Of a DNA stretch of 64,000 nucleotides, positions 1 to 8,342 are shown piece by piece. A model generated the notes under the pieces. It saw only the letters and a program-made list of their open reading frames with translations. It was not told where the DNA came from and did no database searches. Origin of the DNA: Bosea sp. ANAM02 (GTDB taxonomy: Bacteria > Pseudomonadota > Alphaproteobacteria > Rhizobiales > Beijerinckiaceae); the NCBI RefSeq assembly GCF_011764485.1, contig NZ_AP022848.1:1392001-1456000 (forward strand), given 5' to 3'. Position numbers and translations under genes: made by a program. How positions within the stretch are numbered: the first letter of the stretch is position 1; the number at the start of each line of letters is the position of its first letter.

Positions 1-267
1 CTCGCGCAGCCTTGCGCGGAAGACGCCCTGCAGGCTGGTGAAACCGTCGAAGCCGAGATGCTGGGCGAAGCGGATCAGCGTCGAGGGCTGGACGCCGGCC
101 GAGACCGCGATGCTGGCGGCGGTGCCGAAGGCGATCTCGTCGGGATTGTCGAGGGCATAGGCCGCGATCTGGGCGATGCGCTTGGGCAGGCTGTCACGCT
201 GGCCGAGGATCGATGCGCGCAATTCGTCGAAGTCGCGCGGCAGCTCCGCAACGGCGGTTTCGCTCAT
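1..267 (-). CDS. RpiR/MurR family transcriptional regulator (partial, C-terminus off the window)
   Basis: Only the first 89 codons are present; the gene runs off the left edge. The visible part is the N-terminal helix-turn-helix of the RpiR family: ILGQRDSLPKRIAQIA leads into a segment with VQPSTLIRFAQHLGF, the recognition-helix signature of HTH_6. The SIS sugar-phosphate-binding domain expected next is not in the window. The ATG at 267 is the only sensible start, although its ribosome site is weak. It lies downstream of and on the same strand as an SDR dehydrogenase and a TRAP transporter, separated from them by an inverted repeat, so it may control sugar or acid catabolism nearby. The ligand is unknown. 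Confidence 0.85.
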   Translation of the reverse strand, partial: MSETAVAELPRDFDELRASILGQRDSLPKRIAQIAAYALDNPDEIAFGTAASIAVSAGVQPSTLIRFAQHLGFDGFTSLQGVFRARLRE

Positions 268-379
268 TGAAGGTTTCCCGTTGCCGTCCCTGTTGCCGAC
301 TGTTCTGGCAGCGAAGCGGAAATGGAGCAAGCGTTCCAGAGGAGGAATGGACGGTCGATGATAGCGATACCGCCTCTCT

Positions 380-522
380 GTCATTCCGGGGCGGGCCGTA
401 GGCCCGAGCCCGGAATCCAGAACCGATGTCGTTCGAACAGGAAGCTTAGACGGTCCATTCCGTTCGGAGACGGTATCAGTTCTGGATTCCGGGCTCATCG
501 CTGCGCGATGCCCCGGAATGAC
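380..522. repeat. Intergenic inverted repeat, family A
   Basis: About 143 bp with long complementary ends. It opens GTCATTCCGGGGC and closes GCCCCGGAATGAC, with a second inner pair around CCGGAATCCAGAA and TTCTGGATTCCGG. It lies between the SDR stop and the RpiR start. Related copies are at 12925-13050 and 23667-23810. Confidence 0.85.
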
Positions 523-536
523 GAGGGGCGGCGCGG

Positions 537-1340
537 TTATCCCGGCAGGCCGGCGGTGCAGCTCTGGCCCCCATCCACCGGCAGGCAGACGCCCGTGATG
601 AACTTCGCCTCGTCCGAGGCCAGGAAGACGGCGGCGTTGGCAATGTCCCAGGCGGTGCCCATCCTGCCCATCGGCACCTGTGCGTCGCGGGCGGCGACCA
701 TCTCCTCGACGGAGGCATATTGCGAGGAGATCTGCCTGTAGATCAGCGGCGTGTCGATCAGGCCGGGCATGATGCAGTTCGCGCGGATGCCCTGCCTCGC
801 GTACTGCATCGCCAGCGCGACCGTCGCCTGGTTCACCGCCGCCTTGGTGGCGTAATAGGCGAAGTACGGATAGCCGGTCCAGCGGATGGCGGCGAGCGAG
901 GAGATGTTGACGATGGCGCCGCCGCCGCCCTTCAGCATCTCCGGGATGACCGCCTTGGCGCAGCGATAGACCGAGCCGAGATTGAGCTGGAGCGAGGCGT
1001 TGAACTGCTCCTCGGACAATTCGACCGGGCCGCCCATATGGGTGACGCCGACATTGTTGTGGAGGATGTCGAGCCGGCCGAAATGCCGGGCCGCCGCGGC
1101 GACGCAGGTGTCGACCGAGGCGAGATCGGTGACATCGGCTGCGAGCGCGAGAGCCTTGCCGCCTTCGCCGGCGATGATCGTGGCGGTCTCTTCGGCAGCC
1201 TCGCGGTTGAGGTCGATGCAGGCGACGCCGGCGCCCTCGCGGGCATAGGCGACAGCGGCGGCCTTGCCATTGCCCCAGCCGGGGCCGGAGGAGCCGGCGC
1301 CGAAGACGATGGCGATCTTGCCCTTCAGCCGGTCGGCCAT
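537..1340 (-). CDS. SDR family NAD(P)-dependent oxidoreductase
   Basis: Classical short-chain dehydrogenase of 267 residues. The N-terminal Rossmann fold has the glycine-rich turn GAGSSGPGWGNG. LDILHNNVG is the NNAG-like motif, INSS-type Ser appears in IVNISSLAA, and YYATK gives the catalytic Tyr and Lys. The C-terminal PVDGG element is typical of the family. I chose the ATG at 1340 because the protein then begins MADRLKGK, the usual SDR entry; the longer reading frame translates an intergenic repeat. It follows the TRAP binding protein on the same strand, so it probably oxidises or reduces the imported compound or an intermediate. Substrate unknown. Confidence 0.9.
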   Translation of the reverse strand: MADRLKGKIAIVFGAGSSGPGWGNGKAAAVAYAREGAGVACIDLNREAAEETATIIAGEGGKALALAADVTDLASVDTCVAAAARHFGRLDILHNNVGVTHMGGPVELSEEQFNASLQLNLGSVYRCAKAVIPEMLKGGGGAIVNISSLAAIRWTGYPYFAYYATKAAVNQATVALAMQYARQGIRANCIMPGLIDTPLIYRQISSQYASVEEMVAARDAQVPMGRMGTAWDIANAAVFLASDEAKFITGVCLPVDGGQSCTAGLPG

Positions 1341-1373
1341 GGTCGTCAGCCTCTCGATCAGAAATATACGCAG

Positions 1374-1472
1374 GTCATCCCGGACAAGCCGCGCGAGCGG
1401 CGCCGATCCGGGATCCATGCCTGAACCGTTCCGGCATGGATCCCGGGTCTCCCTCCGATCGCCCGGGATGAC
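1374..1472. repeat. Intergenic inverted repeat, family B
   Basis: Starts GTCATCCCGGACAAGCCGCG and ends CCCGGGATGAC, with an inner palindromic pair around GGGATCCATGCC and GGCATGGATCCC. It separates dctP from the SDR gene on the same strand. Close relatives are at 8217-8329, 26719-26819 and 50794-50881. Confidence 0.85.
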
Positions 1473-1494
1473 CCGCGCGTGTGGTCGGAGTGGA

Positions 1495-2514
1495 TCAGCT
1501 CAGCGAGCTGCCGACGGCCTTCTCCAGGATCGCCCAGGCTTCGTCGCCGTATTTCTTCTTCCACTCGGCGTAGAAGCCGGCCTTGCGCAGCGCGTCGCGG
1601 AAGGCGTCGGCCTTGGTCTCGTTGATCACCATGCCCTTGGATTGCAGCTCGCCCTGCAGGCCGGCATTGAGCTTGGCGACGTCGGTGCGCTCCAGCAACG
1701 CGGCGGCGTTGATGTTCTTGGCGACGATGGCGCGCAGGTCCTCCGGCAGACGCTCCCAGGCGCGGCGGTTGGCCAGGAACCAGAAGCCGTCCCACATGTG
1801 GTTGGTCAGCGAGAGGTATTTCTGCACCTCGAAGAGCTTGGCCGTCGAGATGATTGCGAGCGGGTTCTCCTGGCCGTCGACGATCTTGGTCTGCAGCGCG
1901 GTATAGACCTCGGCGAAGTTGATCGAGGCGGGGGCCGACTGGAAGGCGGTGAACATCGAGGTCCAGAGCGGCGAGACCGGCACGCGGATCTTGAAGCCCT
2001 TGAGGTCGTCGGGCGTGTTGACCGGACCCTTGGACGAGGTGATCTGGCGGAAGCCGTTGTCCCAGATCTTGTCCATGACGACGAGATTGGCCTTGCCGAT
2101 CTGGCCGCGGACGTAAGTCCCGAGCTCGCCGTCCATCGCCTTCCAGACCGCGTCGTAGTTCGGGAATGCGAAGCCGATGCCGGAGATCGAGGCGTTGGCG
2201 ACGAGCGTCGACAGGATCAGCGGCGAGAGCGTGAAGAACTCGACGCCGCCGGAGCGCACCTGGCTCAGCATATCGGTGTCGGAGCCGAGCTGGTTGTTCG
2301 GGAAGATCTGGATGTCGACGCGGCCCTTGGTCTCTTCCTTGATCTTCGCCATGGCCTCGCTGGCGCGGGTGTTCATCGGGTGCGCGACCGGCAGGTTGTT
2401 GGCGTATTTATAGGTGAACTCGGCGCTCTGGGCATTCGCCCGGCCGATATGGAAGGTGCCGATCGCGGAGGCGGCGGCTGTCGCCTGGAGCAGGGTGCGG
2501 CGCGAAATGGTCAT
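1495..2514 (-). CDS. TRAP transporter periplasmic substrate-binding protein, DctP family
   Basis: 339 residues, the usual DctP length. The N-terminus MTISRRTLLQ followed by an Ala-rich stretch ending GRANA looks like a Tat or Sec signal peptide, so the mature protein is periplasmic. Family marks include FPNNQLGSDTDML, the ligand-carboxylate region KGFKIRVPVSPLW, and EVYTALQTKIVDGQENP. An AGGAGA ribosome site lies just before the ATG. It follows the fused permease by 42 bp, so the two form one secondary Na+-linked uptake system. DctP proteins usually bind organic acids through a conserved Arg, here probably in KIRVP. The exact ligand cannot be read from sequence. Confidence 0.93.
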   Translation of the reverse strand: MTISRRTLLQATAAASAIGTFHIGRANAQSAEFTYKYANNLPVAHPMNTRASEAMAKIKEETKGRVDIQIFPNNQLGSDTDMLSQVRSGGVEFFTLSPLILSTLVANASISGIGFAFPNYDAVWKAMDGELGTYVRGQIGKANLVVMDKIWDNGFRQITSSKGPVNTPDDLKGFKIRVPVSPLWTSMFTAFQSAPASINFAEVYTALQTKIVDGQENPLAIISTAKLFEVQKYLSLTNHMWDGFWFLANRRAWERLPEDLRAIVAKNINAAALLERTDVAKLNAGLQGELQSKGMVINETKADAFRDALRKAGFYAEWKKKYGDEAWAILEKAVGSSLS

Positions 2515-2556
2515 GGGCGTTTCTCCTGAGGGATTTTTTGGTTTCTTGTCGTGAAC

Positions 2557-4425
2557 TTACAGCACCCAGGTCGAGAGACCGGGCACGAGGGCGATGACGA
2601 GAAGGCCGATCAGCAGGGCGACGAGATAGGGCCAGATCGCGCCCATCGCCTCGTCCGGAGAGACGTTGCCGATCTTGCAGGCGATGTAGAAGCCGATGCC
2701 GATCGGCGGCGTCATCAGGCCGATATTCATCGCGGTGACGACGACCATCGAATAATGGATGTCGTTGATGCCGAGATTCTTGGCGATCGGGAACATCAGC
2801 GGCGCCATCAGCACGATCGCGGGCAGGCCCTCGAGAACGCAGCCGAGAATCATGAAGACGACGATGGTCACCCCCATGAAGGTGAGCCAGCCGCCGGGCA
2901 GCCCGGCCATGAAGGTGGCGAGATCGCGGGCGAAGCCGGTCTGGGTCAGCGCCCAGGCCATCGCGAGCGCCGTGCCGAGGATCATCAGGATGGCGCCGGA
3001 GAGCGCCGCCGTCTCGACCAGCATCTGGTAGAACTTGCCCCAGCCGATGCCGCCATAGAGCACGATGCCGATGATCAGCGCATAGAGCACCGCGATGGTC
3101 GAGACCTCCGTCGCGGTGGCGACGCCTCCGCCGACCGCGGCGCGGATGATGAAGGGCAGGACGAGGGCGGGGCCGGCGATCAGGGCCGCCTTGCCGATGA
3201 CGGAGAAGGGCGCGCGGCGCACGTCCTTCATGTCCTCGGCCATCGCCTTCCAGCGTGCGAGGCCGGCGAGCGCGACGAGCAGCACGCCGGCGATGACGAA
3301 ACCGGCATTGAACAGGCCGGCGATCGAGACGCCGGCAACCGAGCCGAGCACGATCAGCACGATCGAGGGCGGCACGGTGTCGGCCATCGCCGCGCCGGTG
3401 GAGAGCAGCGCGATCAGGTCCTTGGGCTTGTAGCCGCGCCGCTTCATCTCGGGAAACAGCGCGGGGGCGACCGTCGCCATGTCCGAGACCTTCGAGCCCG
3501 AGATGCCCGAGACCAGGAAGAGCGAGCCGAGCAGGACATAGGACATGCCGGCGCGGACATGGCCCAGCATCGAGGCGAGGAAATCGACGATCGCCTTGCC
3601 CATGCCGGTGGCGTCGAGGATGCAGCCGAGCAGAACGAAGATCGGCACCGAGAGCAGGATGAGGCTCGACATGCCCTCGTCCATGCGCCCGATCATCACG
3701 ACCGTCGGCATGCTGGTCGAGAACATCAGGAAGCAGAGGGTTCCCAGCCCGAAGCAGAAGGTGATCGGCACGCCGCAGACGAGGCAGAGCACGACGACGC
3801 CGATCAGGAAGATCAGGATGTTGAGATAGCCGAGCGTCCTGAAGGTCGGCGTACCCAGCCAGAACAGGAGGCCGAGCCCGGCAATCAGGAGGGTCGCCAG
3901 CACCAGGTCGCGCGGGCGGGCGGTCTTGACCGCATAGCGCAATGCCAGCAGCAGCATCAGGACGATGCCCGTGGCGATGGCGGAGACGCGCCAGCTATTG
4001 GGAATGTTGAGCGCCGCGGAGGTGACGTAGCTCTCCTCGACCGCGTAATCGATCGCCGGATAGACCATGGCGGCGAGGAAGGCGGCGGCGGCCAGCAGGG
4101 CGAAGGTCTCGACGAAGCCGCGCAGCCATTGCGGCATCATGTTGACGAAGAGCGTGAGCCGCAGGTGCTCGTTGCGATCGATGGCGATGGCCGCGCCGAG
4201 CATCGCGAGCCAGATGAAGGAGATCGAGGCGACCTCGTCGACCCAGACGAAAGGCAGCGAGAAGACATAGCGCGAGGTCACGCCGAGCAGCAGCACGCAG
4301 ACGATGAAGGCGACGAGCGCGGCGGCGACGAACTCGACCGGGCGCATGATCGCCGAACCGGGACGGGCATCCGCGTTCTCGCTGAGGTTCTCGGGCAGCG
4401 TGAGCGTATCGACGACATCGACCAT
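2557..4425 (-). CDS. TRAP transporter permease, fused small and large subunits (DctQM)
   Basis: 622 residues. The first ~190 residues are a DctQ-like four-helix module (MRPVEFVAAALVAFIVCVLL, then WVDEVASISFIWLAMLGAA). The remaining ~430 are a DctM module with many membrane helices and signatures such as SGISGSKVSDMATVAPALFP, TVPPSIVLIVLGS and GLMTPPIGIGFYIACKIGN. Natural DctQM fusions are known in the family. It works with DctP downstream to import a substrate across the inner membrane. A short open reading frame with a strong ribosome site ends 9 bp before its ATG and may couple translation. The divergent IclR gene is the likely regulator. Confidence 0.93.
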   Translation of the reverse strand: MVDVVDTLTLPENLSENADARPGSAIMRPVEFVAAALVAFIVCVLLLGVTSRYVFSLPFVWVDEVASISFIWLAMLGAAIAIDRNEHLRLTLFVNMMPQWLRGFVETFALLAAAAFLAAMVYPAIDYAVEESYVTSAALNIPNSWRVSAIATGIVLMLLLALRYAVKTARPRDLVLATLLIAGLGLLFWLGTPTFRTLGYLNILIFLIGVVVLCLVCGVPITFCFGLGTLCFLMFSTSMPTVVMIGRMDEGMSSLILLSVPIFVLLGCILDATGMGKAIVDFLASMLGHVRAGMSYVLLGSLFLVSGISGSKVSDMATVAPALFPEMKRRGYKPKDLIALLSTGAAMADTVPPSIVLIVLGSVAGVSIAGLFNAGFVIAGVLLVALAGLARWKAMAEDMKDVRRAPFSVIGKAALIAGPALVLPFIIRAAVGGGVATATEVSTIAVLYALIIGIVLYGGIGWGKFYQMLVETAALSGAILMILGTALAMAWALTQTGFARDLATFMAGLPGGWLTFMGVTIVVFMILGCVLEGLPAIVLMAPLMFPIAKNLGINDIHYSMVVVTAMNIGLMTPPIGIGFYIACKIGNVSPDEAMGAIWPYLVALLIGLLVIALVPGLSTWVL

Positions 4426-4434
4426 GCGGCGGCC

Positions 4435-4491
4435 TCAGATGCCGGTCGCCAGGCGCAATACGCCCGCTGCGCAGAATAGGTCGAGGGCCAT
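4435..4491 (-). CDS. Possible 18-residue leader peptide ahead of dctQM
   Basis: A short ORF, MALDLFCAAGVLRLATGI, has a better Shine-Dalgarno (GGGAGGAACG directly before the ATG) than the permease gene it precedes. Its stop lies 9 bp upstream of the dctQM ATG. It could be a translational coupler, a leader peptide, or the residue of a lost gene. No homology can be judged at this length. The evidence is only the ribosome site and the position. Confidence 0.35.
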   Translation of the reverse strand: MALDLFCAAGVLRLATGI

Positions 4492-4603
4492 CGTTCCGTT
4501 CCTCCCTTCGCGCCGATCTTGTCGAGTTGTCGGCGTCGATTGCGGTCCACACTGTGAATAGCCGGGCAGCGGGACGGGCCGCAGATTACACGAGGGAAGC
4601 GGC

Positions 4604-4611
4604 ATTGCAAT
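4604..4611. promoter_or_regulatory. Candidate operator between dctQM and iclR
   Basis: A small perfect palindrome, ATTGCAAT, flanked by GCGGC and CCGC, sits in the divergent intergenic region about 50 bp before the IclR ATG. IclR regulators commonly bind short A/T-centred palindromes in such regions. This is suggestive only. Confidence 0.25.
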
Positions 4612-4659
4612 CCGCAAAGCGCCCATCTACGGTTGGGAGATAAGAATAAGGTCCATATC

Positions 4660-5547
4660 ATGGACTATCTGGAGGAGCGCTTGCCGCAGAATTCCGCGCC
4701 GGAAACCGGCTTGTCCGGCTCGCAGAGCGTCGACCGCGCTCTGGGGCTGCTCTCGCTGATCGGGCGGGAGCCGGCCGAAGGCCTGCCGCTCGGCGAGATC
4801 GTGTCGGGCAGCGGCCTCAACAAGCCGACGACGCGGCGACTGCTGCTGGCCTTGATGCGCGCGGGTCTCGTCGAGCAGGAGCCGCTGACGCGGCGCTATT
4901 GCCTGGGCGAGGAGGCTTTCGTGCTCGGCGTGCTGGCGGCGCGCCGCCACGGTCTGCTCGAGATTGCGATGGACGGTCTGCGCCGGCTCTCGGCCGAGAC
5001 GAAGGATACGAGTTTCCTGACGGTCCGGCGCGAGAATTATGCGATCTGCCTGCATCGCGAGGAGGGCACCTATCCTGTGCGCACCCATGCCCTGCAGGCA
5101 GGGGACCAGCATCCGCTCGGAGTCGGTGCCGGCTCGCTCGCCATGCTGGCGGCGCTGCCGGACGACGATGTGGACCGGGTGATCATGGCCAACGAGGCCG
5201 CGCTGCTGGCGCGCTATCCCGGCTTCGCGCCGGAGGCCTTGCGGGCCGATGTCGCCGCGACGCGCGCGCGCGGTTTCTCGCTCAATCCCGGCCGGCTCGT
5301 CGCCAGTTCATGGGGGATCGGGCGTGCCTTCCGCTATCCGGACGGGCGGGTCGCAGGTGCCCTCTCCATCGCCGCCATCGACAGCCGGATGGCGCCGGCT
5401 CGTCAGGCGGAGCTTGAACTGCCGCTGGCCCGCGAGGCCGAGCGGCTGGAAGCGCTGCTCAAGCAGATGTTCGTATCCAAGCGGAGCGCGCGGCCGATCC
5501 TGGCTGCTGGCCCGCGACCCATCGAGACAGGGAGAGCCGCAAGATGA
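4660..5547 (+). CDS. IclR family transcriptional regulator
   Basis: 295 residues from the ATG at 4660. A longer form from a TTG at 4633 is possible, but AAGG lies about 8 bases before the ATG. The N-terminal winged helix-turn-helix has SQSVDRALGLLSLIG and LNKPTTRRLLLALMRAGLV. The C-terminal IclR effector domain shows HPLGVGAGSLAMLAALP and SWGIGRAFRYPDGRVAGALS. The gene is divergent from the TRAP operon, and its stop overlaps the start of the CoA ligase (ATGA), so regulator and ligase are translated together. It probably senses the transported acid or its CoA ester; activator or repressor action cannot be told from sequence. Confidence 0.92.
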   Translation: MDYLEERLPQNSAPETGLSGSQSVDRALGLLSLIGREPAEGLPLGEIVSGSGLNKPTTRRLLLALMRAGLVEQEPLTRRYCLGEEAFVLGVLAARRHGLLEIAMDGLRRLSAETKDTSFLTVRRENYAICLHREEGTYPVRTHALQAGDQHPLGVGAGSLAMLAALPDDDVDRVIMANEAALLARYPGFAPEALRADVAATRARGFSLNPGRLVASSWGIGRAFRYPDGRVAGALSIAAIDSRMAPARQAELELPLAREAERLEALLKQMFVSKRSARPILAAGPRPIETGRAAR

Positions 5548-7178
5548 GCTCTGCAAAGGCCGCTCCGACCGGGGGCGTCGTGCCGATGACGCGGCGCGTG
5601 ATGAACCTCGCCCATATCGCAACGCAGAATGCGCGGCGCCTGCCCGCTCATCCGGCCTTCATCTGGGGCGAGAAGACGCTCGACTGGGCCGAGATCGATG
5701 CGCAGGCCTCCGCGCTGGCGGCGGGGTTGAAGGCGCGCGGCATCGGCAAGGGCGACCGCGTGCTCGTCCATTCCAAGAACTGCGACGCGATGTTCGTCTC
5801 GATGTTCGCGACCTTCCGGCTCGGCGCCGTCTGGGTGCCGACGAATTTCCGCCTGCTGCCGGACGAGGTCGCCTATCTCGCGACGGCTTCCGGCGCCAAG
5901 GGTTTCCTCTGCCATGGCGATTTTCCGGAACATGCGGCGGCGGTCGCTGCCGCCAACCCGGCGCCGGACTTCATCTGGCGGATCGGCGGGGATGCTTTCG
6001 GCGAGGACGAGGTCGGCGCGGTGATCGCGCGCCATCGCGGCGAAAGGATAGAGAACGCAGCCGTCGAGCATGACGATCCCTGCTGGTTCTTCTTCACCTC
6101 CGGCACGACCGGGCGTTCCAAGGCGGCGGTGCTGACCCATGGCCAGATGGGCTTCGTCATCACCAACCATCTCTGCGACCTCGTGCCCGGCTCGACCGAG
6201 AAGGACGCCTCGCTGGTGGTGGCGCCGCTCTCGCACGGCGCGGGCGTTCATCAGTTGATGATCTCGGCGCGCGGCGCGACCTCGATCCTGCTGCCGACCG
6301 AGCGCTTCGACATCGACGAGGCCTATCGCCTGATCGCGAAGCACCGGATCAGCAACATCTTCACCGTACCGACGATCCTGAAGATGCTGGTCGAGCATCC
6401 CGCCGTAGACAGCCATGATCATTCAAGCCTGCGCTACATCATCTACGCGGGCGCGCCGATGTATCGCGAGGACCAGAAGGCGGCGCTGAAAAAGCTCGGC
6501 AAGGTGATCGTGCAGTATTTCGGGCTGGGCGAGGTGACCGGCAACATCACAGTGCTGCCGCCGGCCCTCCACGAGGCCGAGGATGGCCCGAACGCCCGCA
6601 TCGGCACCTGCGGCTTCGAGCGCACCGGCATGCAGGTGCAGATCCAGGACGATGACGGGAAGGAGGTCGCGCCCGGCGTCCAGGGCGAGATCTGCGTGAT
6701 CGGGCCGGCCGTCTTCGCCGGCTATTACGACAATCCGGAAGCCAATGCGAAATCCTTCCGCGACGGCTGGTTCCGCACCGGCGATCTCGGCCATATGGAC
6801 GAGCAGGGCTTCGTCTACATCACCGGCCGCGCCTCGGACATGTACATCTCCGGCGGCTCGAACATCTATCCGCGCGAGATCGAGGAGAAGATCCTGACGC
6901 ATCCCGCGATCGCGGAGGTCGCGGTGCTCGGCGTGCCCGATCCGGTCTGGGGCGAGATCGGCATCGCGGTCTGCGTCAACCGGCCCGGCCAGCATGCGAC
7001 CGAAGCCGAGATCGCGGATTTCCTCGGGCCGAAGATCGCGCGCTACAAGATGCCGAAGCGTTTCCTGTTCTGGGAGGCCCTGCCGAAATCGGGCTATGGC
7101 AAGGTGCCCAAGCGCCTCGTCAAGGACGAGCTGGAAAAGCGCGGCGAACTCGACTTCCTGAAGGGGAAGGCGTCGTGA
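5544..7178 (+). CDS. AMP-binding acyl-CoA ligase (ANL superfamily)
   Basis: 544 residues. The phosphate loop FFTSGTTGRSKAA is near residue 182. FRTGDLGHMDEQGFVYITGR, with the adenylate-binding Asp, is near 410. The C-terminal domain ends with GYGKVPKRLVKDEL, where the catalytic Lys lies near residue 520. Family members activate a carboxylic acid to its acyl-AMP and then to the CoA thioester. Overlap with iclR and the adjacent TRAP operon suggest it activates the transported substrate, perhaps an aromatic or medium-chain acid. The substrate pocket cannot be assigned. A C-type inverted repeat follows before the next gene. Confidence 0.92.
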   Translation: MSSAKAAPTGGVVPMTRRVMNLAHIATQNARRLPAHPAFIWGEKTLDWAEIDAQASALAAGLKARGIGKGDRVLVHSKNCDAMFVSMFATFRLGAVWVPTNFRLLPDEVAYLATASGAKGFLCHGDFPEHAAAVAAANPAPDFIWRIGGDAFGEDEVGAVIARHRGERIENAAVEHDDPCWFFFTSGTTGRSKAAVLTHGQMGFVITNHLCDLVPGSTEKDASLVVAPLSHGAGVHQLMISARGATSILLPTERFDIDEAYRLIAKHRISNIFTVPTILKMLVEHPAVDSHDHSSLRYIIYAGAPMYREDQKAALKKLGKVIVQYFGLGEVTGNITVLPPALHEAEDGPNARIGTCGFERTGMQVQIQDDDGKEVAPGVQGEICVIGPAVFAGYYDNPEANAKSFRDGWFRTGDLGHMDEQGFVYITGRASDMYISGGSNIYPREIEEKILTHPAIAEVAVLGVPDPVWGEIGIAVCVNRPGQHATEAEIADFLGPKIARYKMPKRFLFWEALPKSGYGKVPKRLVKDELEKRGELDFLKGKAS

Positions 7179-7202
7179 CATTTCTTCTTCATCGAACCGC
7201 AG

Positions 7203-7316
7203 CCCTCATCCTGAGGAGCGGACGTAGTCCGCGTCTCGAAGGATGTTCCAGCCGGCTCCGGAGATATCTGAAGCATCCTTCGAGACGCCGCTTCGCGGCT
7301 CCTCAGGATGAGGGCT
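7203..7316. repeat. Intergenic inverted repeat, family C
   Basis: About 114 bp with ends CCCTCATCCTGAGGAGC and CTCAGGATGAGGGCT and an inner pair CGTCTCGAAGGATG and CATCCTTCGAGACG. Copies are at 19573-19687 and 57360-57473. It runs up to the start of the PPC-domain gene, so its right end lies in that gene's ribosome-binding region. Confidence 0.88.
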
Positions 7317-7319
7317 GAG

Positions 7320-8186
7320 ATGATGAGTGCATCTATGAGGCGCATCCAGCAGCCCGGCACCGGCACGCCCGAGCGCATCCAGTGGGTGGCATGCGGCGGG
7401 CGGGCCTTCTCTCTGACGCTGCCGGCCGGCATGCCGCTGCTGGAGGCGGTGAGGAGCGGTTTCGCGGCCGAGGGTTTCGTCTCCGGCGTGATGAATCTCG
7501 ACGGGCTCTCGCTCGCGCCCTTCGCCTATGTGATGCCGGCCTTGTCGAAGACGCCCGAACATGCCGCCTTCTACAGCGAGACCTTCCGGCCCAAAGACGG
7601 AGCGCGCATCGAGGTCGGCGCGATGACCTTCGGCCAGCGCGACGGGGCGCCGTTCTTTCATGCCCATGCGCTGTGGGTCGAGGGCGATGGCAAGCGCAGC
7701 GGCGGGCATATCCTGCCGGACGAGACGGTGGTTGCCGAGACGATCACGCTGCAAGCGGTCGGACTCGATGGTGCGGTGTTCACGGCCGAGCCGGACAGTG
7801 AGACGCATTTCAAGCTGTTCGGGCCGGTGGCAGGGGCATCTGGTGGAGCCGGCGAGGGGTGCTTCTATGCGCTACGTGTGAAGCCGAACGTCGATTTCTG
7901 CGGGGCGCTGGAAGCGTTCTGTGCTGAGCGCGGCATCCGCGAGGCGGTCATCCACGGCGGTGTCGGTTCGATCATCGGCGCGCGGTTCGTCGATGGCTGC
8001 GTAGTCGAGAATTTCGCGACGGAGGTTGCGATTACGGATGGGCGGGTCTTGGTCGGCGCAGGCGGCTTCGAAGCGACGATCAATGTCGCGCTGGTCGACT
8101 ATAGCGGCGCGTTGGCGAGCGGGAGGCTGAAGCGTGGCGACAATCCCGTGCTGATGACCTTCGAGTTGGTGCTGGAAGCGCGCTGA
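7320..8186 (+). CDS. Two-domain PPC (DUF296) protein
   Basis: 288 residues from the ATG at 7320; starts at 7323 and 7335 are possible, and the upstream ATG at 7308 lies inside a repeat. The first half is a PPC/DUF296 domain with the metal-site signature FFHAHALWVEGDG followed by SGGHI. The second half (from FYALRVKPNVDF) repeats the fold with IREAVIHGGVGSI, but its His ligands are replaced (TINVALVDYSG, ASGRL), so only the first domain should bind metal. Bacterial PPC proteins form trimers of uncertain function; plant versions are AT-hook nuclear proteins. The gene follows the CoA ligase on the same strand and may belong to the same pathway. Confidence 0.82.
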   Translation: MMSASMRRIQQPGTGTPERIQWVACGGRAFSLTLPAGMPLLEAVRSGFAAEGFVSGVMNLDGLSLAPFAYVMPALSKTPEHAAFYSETFRPKDGARIEVGAMTFGQRDGAPFFHAHALWVEGDGKRSGGHILPDETVVAETITLQAVGLDGAVFTAEPDSETHFKLFGPVAGASGGAGEGCFYALRVKPNVDFCGALEAFCAERGIREAVIHGGVGSIIGARFVDGCVVENFATEVAITDGRVLVGAGGFEATINVALVDYSGALASGRLKRGDNPVLMTFELVLEAR

Positions 8187-8216
8187 CGCGGCGCCGCATC
8201 AATTCAAAGGGGCGCA

Positions 8217-8329
8217 GTCATCCCGGACAAGCGGCTTCAGCCGCGCAGATCCGGGACCCATGCCGGAGCGCATCCGGAGTAGGTTCAGGCATGGATCCCG
8301 GGTCTACGCTTCGCTCCGCCCGGGATGAC
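8217..8329. repeat. Intergenic inverted repeat, family B
   Basis: Begins GTCATCCCGGACAAGCGGC and ends CCGCCCGGGATGAC, between the convergent PPC gene and the second CoA ligase. It could help terminate both transcripts. Confidence 0.85.
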
Positions 8330-8342
8330 AGGGAGGTTGAGT

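Noticed and set aside
2551-4479. 642-codon plus-strand ORF rich in Asp, Arg and His
   Set aside because: It is the antisense shadow of dctQM; composition is the typical high-GC artefact, and the minus-strand frame has clear membrane motifs.
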